A stretch of DNA of 64,000 nucleotides, taken from assembly GCF_006770285.1 (NCBI RefSeq), contig NZ_CP017195.1, forward strand, positions 1,240,001-1,304,000, read 5' to 3'. Below are positions 17,953-24,681 of this stretch, piece after piece (the stretch's first letter is position 1; every line of letters starts with the position of its first letter). The translations under genes were made by a program, and so were the position numbers. The notes under the pieces are model-generated. The model did not search any database. It was not told where the DNA came from and saw only the letters and a program-made list of their open reading frames with translations. Source of the stretch: Lactococcus paracarnosus (GTDB lineage Bacteria > Bacillota > Bacilli > Lactobacillales > Streptococcaceae).

Positions 17953-18111
17953 CTACTTTTTCATTAAGTAAACAGCTATGAGACAAAGTAGGATTCCAGC
18001 CAAACCTATGATGCCACTTAACAACTCAGATAAGATAGCAAGCAGTACATACATAGAAAGTAGACACATGATGAATCTGATGAAAGCGATTAAAAGCGTA
18101 ATTTCTTGCAT
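17953..18111 (-). CDS. Small hydrophobic protein, 52 residues
   Basis: ATG 18111 to TAG 17953 encodes MQEITLLIAFIRFIMCLLSM followed by a second hydrophobic stretch and the C-terminus YLMKK. Two transmembrane helices are predicted, with a positively charged end. GGTGTGA lies about six bases before the ATG. It sits between the HlyD-type gene and the exporter gene, on the same strand. Small two-helix proteins at such places are often bacteriocin immunity proteins, but no family is recognised. Confidence 0.5.
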   Translation of the reverse strand: MQEITLLIAFIRFIMCLLSMYVLLAILSELLSGIIGLAGILLCLIAVYLMKK

Positions 18112-18200
18112 TAAAAATCACACCAACCATTGTTCTTGTGCTTATCTCTTTGATCAAACCATTTTGTAACCCCTCCCCCTGTAGATAATGAACAGTTACT

Positions 18201-19661
18201 TCATTGTTTTAAATTTAATTGTTTAATCAGCCACTGCCAATAAGTCTCCTTATCATAGACAATATCAGCTGTAACTGGCATAGACGCATTCACTTGTATC
18301 TGATCATCTTTTGCAGTTAAGCTCTGATTTTTAAGTGTGATATTAACTTGATAGAAAAGTTGTTGCTCGTTTCCGACTGTTTGCGTGAGGGTGCCATCAC
18401 TGATTGAGTTCACCACGCCTTTTAAGAGACCATACTTTGACGTGTTCACGCCATTAAGAGAGACTTTTACACTATCTTTAAGCTTAATCTTCGTCCTATC
18501 TTGTGCAGAGATATAGGCTTCTACCATCAAATTTTTATCAGTCGCAGTTGTAATTTGTGCGATAGGTTCGAAAGCTTGTATACCAAGCCCATTTTTAACC
18601 AATGCTAGATAATGAACTTTTCCATCTTTATCAGCTGTCAAATTCGTCAACGTATCATTTGAAGACTTAAGATTTTTTTGGGCGTTTAACTCAGAGATTT
18701 TATCCTCATTTTCTGTTCGTATCGTCCCAAGTTCACTCATTAGTTGCTGTAACATATTATCTGATTGCCTACTATTTTGACCGGTTAACTCATCAATTTC
18801 ACTTTTTTTAGTATTAATCTCCTCTTGTTTCACTTTAATCTTATCTATCAACTCACTGTCTGCTGAATCAATAACATCTTCCAACTCCCGCTTAGTTGTC
18901 GTAATCGTGGTAAGCTGTGTATCGATCTCCAGTTGCTTGCTCGTTATTTCCGATTGAATCGTCATGATTACGTCACTTGTTTTACCGTCTAGACTCTGCT
19001 TTAATAGGGCCTGTTCTTGTTTTAAACTATCAAGTTTATTTTCGAAAACTTTTAAGTCCTCAGCCTTACGACCATATTTTTTTTGGTAATCCTTGTTAGC
19101 TGTGGCATTGATACTGACTAATTCGTTTTCTAGATCCTTAAGTGCTAACGTTTTATTTGTACGATCAGACTGATTCTTTTTCTCCATTTTTTCATCATCT
19201 TTAACTTGTGAAAGATAATAGGCTACTTTCCCATAGAAGGCTTGTTCTACGCCACTATTTTTTAAAAAATTTTTCTTGTCTGTGAGTGATTTTTGATAAA
19301 GATCAAAACTTATTTTTTTATCTTCTAGTAATGTTACTTGCTTATTAATCTCATTTGTCTCCACACCATTTGTTCCTGTGGATAATTTAAGTAAGATATC
19401 ACCTTGCTTCACCTGCGTCCCTTCCGATTTCTCTATTGACCTAATCTCACCATTAACAAGCGGTGTAACGAAAGCTTTATCTACAGATTCAATCGTTCCA
19501 GATGCTTTCACGATATAATTTTTAATAAGAAAATGCGAAATCGCTACTGATGATAGACAAAAAAGTAGCATAAAGTAACTCAAGTAGCGCAAATAATTGG
19601 CAGGTTGCTTATCAAAAAATAGGCGACTATCTCTTAAGTCTTCTTTTGTATAAAACTTCAT
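18201..19661 (-). CDS. Bacteriocin secretion accessory protein (LcnD/HlyD type)
   Basis: This is a membrane-fusion-like partner of the C39 exporter. It has a short cytoplasmic N-terminus, one transmembrane helix (about residues 28-49), a first biotinyl-lipoyl half (VKASGTIESVDKAFVTPLVNG and VKQGDILLKLSTG), a long coiled coil (about residues 110-330), and the second half followed by a beta domain near MVEAYISAQDRTKIKLKDSVKV. At 486 residues it matches the LcnD/MesE family (about 470). AGGAG lies five bases before the ATG. Together with the exporter it forms the dedicated secretion system of this island. Confidence 0.92.
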   Translation of the reverse strand: MKFYTKEDLRDSRLFFDKQPANYLRYLSYFMLLFCLSSVAISHFLIKNYIVKASGTIESVDKAFVTPLVNGEIRSIEKSEGTQVKQGDILLKLSTGTNGVETNEINKQVTLLEDKKISFDLYQKSLTDKKNFLKNSGVEQAFYGKVAYYLSQVKDDEKMEKKNQSDRTNKTLALKDLENELVSINATANKDYQKKYGRKAEDLKVFENKLDSLKQEQALLKQSLDGKTSDVIMTIQSEITSKQLEIDTQLTTITTTKRELEDVIDSADSELIDKIKVKQEEINTKKSEIDELTGQNSRQSDNMLQQLMSELGTIRTENEDKISELNAQKNLKSSNDTLTNLTADKDGKVHYLALVKNGLGIQAFEPIAQITTATDKNLMVEAYISAQDRTKIKLKDSVKVSLNGVNTSKYGLLKGVVNSISDGTLTQTVGNEQQLFYQVNITLKNQSLTAKDDQIQVNASMPVTADIVYDKETYWQWLIKQLNLKQ

Positions 19662-19963
19662 GCTTTCTCCTTAACTTACTATCTTTAACTAACAAGATAT
19701 CTATATATACAATTTATTCAACCATCTTGTATAGGTGTGACATGCACATCAGTTAATTATGATTCATGCCCCAAGAATCTAGAGGTCTAATGATCATAAA
19801 TCAATCATTAACTGAATGAATTTAGTAAACATATTTTTAAATTTGCTATCTTTCAACAGAGTAACTTTTGATACGGCACACTAAAAGACTTTCCTTTACT
19901 ACCTCATATCAGCTGCTTGATACTAATTTAAGAAATACTAATGTTCTAAGTACCAGGAAATTA
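19662..19963. other. 302-base gap with an imperfect inverted repeat
   Basis: No convincing gene is seen. The plus strand has CAGTTAATTATGATT at 19750-19764 and AATCAATCATTAACTG at 19799-19814. These are inverted copies with one mismatch and one extra base, 34 bases apart. They lie upstream of the HlyD-type gene and could be an operator pair or an RNA stem. The rest is AT-rich. Confidence 0.4.
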
Positions 19964-20319
19964 TTATTTAGACTTCCAAAACGATAGAAACCACTGGATA
20001 AGAACCCCAACAGTACTCAAAAATAAAACATAATTTATAGGTGAACCTATTTCCAGTCGTATTTCAGAAAATTTTTCTCCTATCCTGATAACAATATATA
20101 ATGCGCCATAAAGAAAAAGCAGATATATTTTTGAAAAAAATTTTTTACTGTGTTGGATAGGAGTACATATAGCATAACAGTATCCCATAAATCTCTTACT
20201 ATAGACAGATTAAACACCATTGTAGAATCTCTTACCATTGACTTAAACATATCTATCAATAAAACAAGAGACAGTATTGCTACAAAATCAATCATAATTC
20301 TATTTTTTCCTAGCTTCAT
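19964..20319 (-). pseudogene. Small membrane protein split by a frameshift (immunity candidate C)
   Basis: The frame starts at ATG 20319 (MKLGKNRIMIDFVAILSLVL) with AGAGG six bases upstream. It loses phase at an A6T7 run near 20140. One extra base restores KKFFSKIYLLFLYGALYIV and on to the stop at 19964. The joined protein is about 118 residues with four hydrophobic segments and a Lys-rich end (FWKSK). It follows precursor C, as the other two small membrane proteins follow precursors A and B. No homologue is recognised; immunity is inferred from position, size and topology. Confidence 0.6.
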
Positions 20320-20604
20320 ACTATACCTCTAATATTATTTAGCATATATAGTAAACAATATAATATTTTCATGAAATTTTATAAAAATATTTGATGTCGT
20401 TTCCAACATATAGACAGAAAAAATACAAGAATGATTTTTCTATACTTTATCTCTAAATCTTAGATTCCTTTGTCTACGATTAACCCTGTTAAATTTTATT
20501 TACACTAACAATTTATCTGTTTAGAAACAGGTTTATGAATTTTCTTCATTATCATATTTTCTTATTATGTTATGAATCGTAAATACTCAATTTTCAAACT
20601 ATAA

Positions 20605-20892
20605 CTAGACTCTTTTACTTTCAGTTGTACTAATCTTCCAACTTGATGTACCAATTTTTTTATTTACTGTAGTTTCAACTACATCTGCTGTACAGGTATA
20701 AGACACATTTCTTTTATAATTTTTATAAGTACGTGACCAACTACCAAACTGTTGATAATCGGTACTTGTCAAATACCAATCAGATAGTATTTTATAGTTA
20801 CTCGTTCGCAAATTTTGATATACTTGTATACCACCATCAACATTCATCATTTCTTCCTTTGGCATTTCAAAATAATTGGTTGGCATTTTCAT
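20605..20892 (-). CDS. Double-glycine leader peptide, bacteriocin-like precursor C
   Basis: The product is 95 residues. The first 21 form a leader (MKMPTNYFEMPKEEMMNVDGG) with the hydrophobic/Glu spacing and GG end recognised by C39 peptidases. The mature part of 74 residues starts IQVYQNLRTSNYK and is polar, rich in Ser, Thr, Tyr and Lys, with one Cys and no hydrophobic core. This is unlike A and B. AGGA lies seven bases before the ATG in the shared context GAAAGTAGGA. It could be a bacteriocin of another type or a signalling peptide. Leader assignment is firmer than function. Confidence 0.7.
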   Translation of the reverse strand: MKMPTNYFEMPKEEMMNVDGGIQVYQNLRTSNYKILSDWYLTSTDYQQFGSWSRTYKNYKRNVSYTCTADVVETTVNKKIGTSSWKISTTESKRV

Positions 20893-20965
20893 TATATATT
20901 CCTACTTTCTTTTATTAGCTATCTCTTCTGAATTTTTAAAAAGGAAATACAACATTTCTTTTCTC

Positions 20966-20993
20966 AAAAACCAGAAGAGATGAACTCTTCCAG
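20966..20993 (-). terminator. Terminator after immunity candidate B
   Basis: CTGGAAGAG and CTCTTCTGG pair on the minus strand (one G-T pair) and are followed by TTTTTG. It lies 22 bases after the stop at 21015 and before precursor C, so C probably has its own promoter or depends on read-through. Confidence 0.6.
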
Positions 20994-21014
20994 ATTTTCC
21001 ACTTCATCCTCAGT

Positions 21015-21392
21015 TTAATAATTCAGTTCAAGACTTCTATAAATCACAAACCGATACATCAGTAAACATGGTATGACTGAAAATATCATATTATTACTAA
21101 ACTCCGTTGCTAAGCCATTTAAAATGCCATTCTCAAATTGAACTGTACAAAAATAAACCTCAACTGTTAAGAGAATCTCAACAATATTCCAAAAACTTTT
21201 AAACTCTAATTTCCATCCATCAACATTATAAACTTTCTTAAAGGATTTATAAGTTTGACCTTTTCTTATGATTAAGTATGGGATAACAAAACCTAGTATA
21301 AAGAATGCCCGGTTATCATTAGGATTAAACAAGTTATATAGTAAGTTAAGCGTACAGATTACAACAATTATATAATTGTTATTTTTTGTCAT
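21015..21392 (-). CDS. Small membrane protein, immunity candidate B
   Basis: ATG 21392 shares its A with the TGA stop of precursor B, so translation is coupled. The 125-residue protein begins MTKNNNYIIVVICTLNLLYN and has about four hydrophobic segments. A longer frame from 21416 lies inside precursor B; I prefer 21392 because the paired protein A also starts MTK. No known immunity family is recognised. Size, topology and tight coupling to a GG-leader precursor support a self-protection role. Confidence 0.65.
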   Translation of the reverse strand: MTKNNNYIIVVICTLNLLYNLFNPNDNRAFFILGFVIPYLIIRKGQTYKSFKKVYNVDGWKLEFKSFWNIVEILLTVEVYFCTVQFENGILNGLATEFSNNMIFSVIPCLLMYRFVIYRSLELNY

Positions 21393-21724
21393 CAAATTAC
21401 AACTGTTCTTGACCAACTCATAAACGGGATATCTACACCAACAGGGATCGTAAATCTACCACTTTTAACTGCATTAACGACTAAAGCTCGAGTACTGCCT
21501 GCAATTATAGTTGAAGCAACAGCTGCTGCCGGTCCCAACCCAACGGACATTAGATAAAGTGGATAAGCAACTGCACCTGCAGCAAGGATCCCACACGTTT
21601 CTGCACCACGTTTCCCTGTCGCCTTACTGACACGGATATTAACACCTACAAATCCTCCCCCATCTACATACATCATTTCCTCATCCTTCATTTCAATAAA
21701 AATACTTGGCATAACCATTTCCAT
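21392..21724 (-). CDS. Double-glycine leader peptide, bacteriocin-like precursor B
   Basis: The product is 110 residues. The leader of 23 residues ends EEMMYVDGG and is nearly identical to that of precursor A. The mature part (87 residues) starts GFVGVNIRVSK, then has an Ala/Gly-rich hydrophobic core (ILAAGAVAYPLYLMSVGLG) and ends with SGRFTIPVGVDIPFMSWS. Start and end resemble precursor A (GYIGINVNVSK and SGSFSV), but the core differs. AGGA is seven bases before the ATG. Promoter and leader are part of a duplicated block. A membrane-active class II type bacteriocin is likely; the family is not recognised. Confidence 0.75.
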   Translation of the reverse strand: MEMVMPSIFIEMKDEEMMYVDGGGFVGVNIRVSKATGKRGAETCGILAAGAVAYPLYLMSVGLGPAAAVASTIIAGSTRALVVNAVKSGRFTIPVGVDIPFMSWSRTVVI

Positions 21725-21765
21725 AGCGTCGTCCTACTTTCTAGTTTTTTGAACATATCAGAATT

Positions 21766-21784
21766 CGCAACTTATCCACTTGCG
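21766..21784 (-). promoter_or_regulatory. Candidate operator before precursor B
   Basis: CGCAA and TTGCG are inverted with a nine-base spacer. The element lies at the -35 zone of a putative promoter with an extended -10 (TGATATGTT). It is kept in the copy before precursor A. Rgg binding is an inference. Confidence 0.4.
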
Positions 21785-21851
21785 GTTTCAAAGTGACTTT
21801 CATTACTTGTCGCGTCGGGTGAATGACCTAACCCGATATGTAAATAGTTTC

Positions 21852-21935
21852 TTACTTTAATGGTCTGAAAATATCAGCCATCAAATGGAACCCATCATTT
21901 TTCATATAGACGATATATTCCTCACCCATTGTTAA
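21852..21935 (-). pseudogene. Truncated 3' end of the DUF5085-like gene
   Basis: The frame EEYIVYMKNDGFHLMADIF runs to a stop at 21852 and matches the C-terminus of the intact gene at 22919, with three differences in 25 residues. It is a relic left by the tandem duplication. Confidence 0.85.
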
Positions 21936-22070
21936 ACCATCATTTTATATATTTCATGGTTTTGAACATATAATTTTTCCATATGGGACGTATACTATAA
22001 AAGTAAACAGAAATAAGTATGTTAGAATCTGTTTATAACGACACATCTATAATCAGTTTCTTTAAACATA

Positions 22071-22433
22071 TCATTTTGAGAGACGCTTAATCTTTATTTG
22101 ATTTTTTAACCATATACCTAGAATTATTAAAGTCATACTTAGTGACATCGCTAACACGATTATGTTTGCGATGTTGCCGTTTATACAAAAAATGAATAAC
22201 GCAAGTACAACAGTCCTCATAAATGATCCTGTATAATAACATAAGTTTTTTTTAGAATACTTACTTCCAATGCTAATGCTAAGAATAATTAATAGAATAA
22301 TTTCCCAAATAGTTAAGAAAAAAATCTTATCTCCTGCTCTCAGTATAGATAGCGAGAAGCCTAATAAGGGAATAAAAAACACCGTTAGAACATGAATGAA
22401 ACCCATTTTTATTTTTTTGTCTTTTTTAGTCAT
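22071..22433 (-). CDS. Small membrane protein, immunity candidate A
   Basis: A protein of 120 residues from ATG 22433 (MTKKDKKIKMGFIHVLTVFF) with four hydrophobic segments and a basic C-terminus (KIKRLSK). The codon lies eight bases after the stop of precursor A. An alternative ATG at 22460 lies inside precursor A and has AGG nine bases upstream. I prefer 22433 because the partner protein B also starts MTK. It has no recognised homologue. Each GG-leader precursor here is followed by such a protein, which is the usual bacteriocin-immunity arrangement. Confidence 0.65.
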   Translation of the reverse strand: MTKKDKKIKMGFIHVLTVFFIPLLGFSLSILRAGDKIFFLTIWEIILLIILSISIGSKYSKKNLCYYTGSFMRTVVLALFIFCINGNIANIIVLAMSLSMTLIILGIWLKNQIKIKRLSK

Positions 22434-22441
22434 TAGAGGTG

Positions 22442-22792
22442 TTAAAAATTTACGTTCCATACAAAATTGCCTGGTCCAACATAACTTTTCCCAACACTGA
22501 AACTACCACTACCTCCAGTAGATTTTAAATTTTGATAGACATAGTTATAAATTTCTTTATGGAACAAACCAACTATACCAGCCCATATTCCACCAATAGG
22601 TCCCGGAATTTTCCCACCGACAAAACCTACCACTCCGGTTGCCACAGCTGAGGCAACTTGTGCATTATTATTCCATTTTTTTATAAATGATTTTGATACA
22701 TTGACATTAATACCAATATATCCCCCCCCATCAACATACATCATTTCCTCATCCTTCATTTCAACATAAATACTTGGCATAACCATTTCCAT
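22442..22792 (-). CDS. Double-glycine leader peptide, bacteriocin-like precursor A
   Basis: The product is 116 residues. The 23-residue leader ends EEMMYVDGG. The mature part (93 residues) starts GYIGINVNVSK, then has a glycine-zipper core (VATGVVGFVGGKIPGPIGG and IWAGIVGLF) typical of pore-forming class II bacteriocins with GxxxG motifs. It ends with a Ser/Gly and aromatic tail (SGSFSVGKSYVGPGNFVW). It is longer than most class II peptides (40-60 residues). AGGA lies six bases before the ATG. A role as an exported bacteriocin is likely from leader, core and neighbours; the family is not recognised. Confidence 0.8.
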   Translation of the reverse strand: MEMVMPSIYVEMKDEEMMYVDGGGYIGINVNVSKSFIKKWNNNAQVASAVATGVVGFVGGKIPGPIGGIWAGIVGLFHKEIYNYVYQNLKSTGGSGSFSVGKSYVGPGNFVWNVNF

Positions 22793-23002
22793 AGTACATC
22801 CTACTTTCTAATTTTTTGAACATATCAGAATTCGCAACTTATCCATTTGCGGTTTCAAAGTGACTTTCATTACTTGTCGCGTCGGGTGAATGACCTAACC
22901 CGATATGTAAATAGTTTCTTACTTTAATGGTCTGAAAATATCAGCAATCAAATGAAACCCATCATTTTCCATATAGACGATATATTCCTCACCCGTTGTT
23001 AA
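22706..23002. repeat. Duplicated block, right copy
   Basis: This is the partner of 21638-21935, offset by about 1,067 bases. Here the DUF5085-like gene is complete, so this is probably the parental copy. Confidence 0.88.
22819..22851 (-). promoter_or_regulatory. Promoter and candidate operator before precursor A
   Basis: An extended -10 TGATATGTT ends at 22819, with no good -35. At 22833-22851 lies the inverted pair CGCAA/TTGCG with a nine-base spacer, also present before precursor B. A weak -35 with an inverted repeat over it fits an activator such as the Rgg protein encoded upstream. Confidence 0.4.
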
Positions 23003-23377
23003 TATCTCGTTTTCCCATGCATAAAGCGCTAGCTTGTTTTGCGCAAAATGGAAATCATCTACTACACCATCAAAATGAGTATAGAGACATTTACCTGTTT
23101 TGTAGGTCTCTTTCACATCATAGCCAGCAATATGTGTCAACCCAATAGTTTGAATCATAATATCATAATCAACAGATACTTCCCCAGATGCTGTCAAATA
23201 GGTGCCTTTGACGTGTGTGATCAGAGGCCCGCATGTTTGGATACCTGTGACGTCAATAAACTGCATCATCTGATTAATTGCCTCATCGAGTTCTAGCAAG
23301 GTTACACTATAAAGTTTTTTAATCAATACATTAGCGAGTTTTAACACTTTTCCATTTTGAATGGTAATTTTTTCCAT
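22919..23377 (-). CDS. GyrI-like / DUF5085-like protein
   Basis: The protein is 152 residues from ATG 23377 (MEKITIQNGKVLKLANVL), with AGGT six bases upstream. A longer frame from 23434 has no ribosome site. The sequence looks like the small GyrI/effector-binding fold, in particular the DUF5085 group of lactic acid bacteria: GKCLYTHFDGVVDDFHFAQNK and a C-terminal GEEYIVYMENDGFHL. No catalytic motif is seen. It is the first gene after rgg and directly precedes precursor A. Its tail was copied with the promoter in the duplication. The function is unknown; a ligand-binding or regulatory partner is possible. Confidence 0.6.
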   Translation of the reverse strand: MEKITIQNGKVLKLANVLIKKLYSVTLLELDEAINQMMQFIDVTGIQTCGPLITHVKGTYLTASGEVSVDYDIMIQTIGLTHIAGYDVKETYKTGKCLYTHFDGVVDDFHFAQNKLALYAWENEILTTGEEYIVYMENDGFHLIADIFRPLK

Positions 23378-23493
23378 GATATACCTGACTTTCAACTGTT
23401 CAACTTTTACGACTCTCTCGATTGCTACTAACAATCACAAAAAATGAGAATTGATATACATTATCATTTTATCACGCTAATCAAACATACTTA

Positions 23494-23548
23494 AAAAGTC
23501 GCGTATTGAGAACAATTGCTTAATAATTGTTCTCAATACGCGACTTTT
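23494..23548. terminator. Perfect 24-bp inverted repeat after rgg
   Basis: The arm at 23494-23517 and its exact reverse complement at 23525-23548 flank a seven-base loop. The stem ends in AAAA/TTTT, so it can work as a terminator in either direction, mainly for rgg. It is longer and more perfect than other terminators in the window. Confidence 0.75.
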
Positions 23549-23580
23549 CTAATTTACTACTTTTTTTTGCTAGATAGTTC

Positions 23581-24450
23581 TTACGTCTCTTTATATGTAT
23601 AATTTGTAGTAGCCGACAGTAATTTGGTCAATTTTTTGGTTAACTGTTTGGCGTCTAGCATCCTGAGACAGTCAATACTGGCTACCATATCACCAACTAG
23701 TTGAGGTTCGTTTGTCAGCTTAAAGGCTAGGAGCTTTTTTAAGAACTTATACCGCAGCCAATCTGTCAACCACCGTTCATGCATCAGTGTTTTTAACTGG
23801 TCACTAAAATAGTGTGCATAGGCAAGTTCATCATGCACAATCATGTAGGCAAATACATGTAGACTGATTCGTCTGATAATGTGTTGATTTAAGACGAGTT
23901 CTGAATAAAAAACAGTGCGTTCCAGCATTTCTTTAGCCAACCAGTAGACGTCCCCGACATCAAGTATCTCGATGCAAAAGCCAAATATTGCCAGCTCAAA
24001 TTCTGTCCACTCATCAATACTCGTCAAGTAGTTACCAACACGGTTAACTTCTCTTAATGTCACTAAGTTCTGGCCAGTCATTTCCTTAATCACACTCTTA
24101 ATCATGACATTTTGAAGTGCGTCATGACTACTTTTTGGTGTTTTAAGCAGTAAGCGACGGGCACCTGCCACATCCTCACTTTCCTGAATCTTAATCAGTC
24201 TAGCAGTTAATACTTGTATGGTGGACGCATGATAGTTATTCAAGGCATAAAAGAACTCATTTGCTGACATGTTAATCCCTCGAATGGCTAACAGTAAACT
24301 GCTAGCAGACAGCATGTGCTTGCCATTTTCAAAATTTGAAATTTGAGATTTGCTTAAGCCCTTCGTCGCAACATGATCTTGCGTATAGCCACGACTGCTT
24401 CGCTGTGTCGCATAAAATTCACCTAAGTCAGTTAACTTTTGTTTATCCAT
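23581..24450 (-). CDS. Rgg/GadR/MutR-family transcriptional regulator
   Basis: The protein is 289 residues. An XRE-type helix-turn-helix lies at residues 6-62 (RSSRGYTQDHVATKGLSKSQISNFENGKHMLSA region), followed by a helical repeat domain that in Rgg proteins binds short peptides. GAGAGGG precedes the ATG, and TGCTATACT is a likely extended -10. It is the first gene of the island, reading toward the precursors, as MutR and Rgg regulators of bacteriocin loci do. No clear short hydrophobic pheromone gene was found next to it. Activation of the precursor promoters is inference. Confidence 0.88.
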   Translation of the reverse strand: MDKQKLTDLGEFYATQRSSRGYTQDHVATKGLSKSQISNFENGKHMLSASSLLLAIRGINMSANEFFYALNNYHASTIQVLTARLIKIQESEDVAGARRLLLKTPKSSHDALQNVMIKSVIKEMTGQNLVTLREVNRVGNYLTSIDEWTEFELAIFGFCIEILDVGDVYWLAKEMLERTVFYSELVLNQHIIRRISLHVFAYMIVHDELAYAHYFSDQLKTLMHERWLTDWLRYKFLKKLLAFKLTNEPQLVGDMVASIDCLRMLDAKQLTKKLTKLLSATTNYTYKET

Positions 24451-24604
24451 AGATACCCTCTCATCATATACAGGACATACATATCTTAGGTCTATCGACT
24501 GTTTCCTGCACCTTTAGTATAGCATATGTAGATTAAATTTTCTGCTAAATTATACAAAAACCGTGTTATTTGGCAATACAAGCTAAAAATAAGTCAATCA
24601 CAAA

Positions 24605-24636
24605 TAAAAATGCACAAGCAACTACTGCTTGTGCAA
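24605..24636 (-). terminator. Terminator of the mur operon
   Basis: TGCACAAGCA pairs with TGCTTGTGCA over five bases and is followed on the minus strand by TTTTTA. It ends the mupG-murQ-murP-murR transcript. Confidence 0.88.
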
Positions 24637-24681
24637 GAATTATGGCTACCTCATGTTCAACCTACTGGCTAAGGTGGATCA

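Larger units (their letters stand above)
21638..21935. repeat. Duplicated block, left copy
   Basis: About 298 bases are nearly identical to 22706-23002. The block holds the leader region of a precursor gene, its promoter and the last 25 codons of the DUF5085-like gene. Identity drops sharply beyond both ends. Confidence 0.88.

Noticed and set aside
24535..24549. CodY-like box (AATTTTCTGCTAAAT) upstream of rgg
   Set aside because: Three mismatches to AATTTTCWGAAAATT in an AT-rich region; not better than chance.
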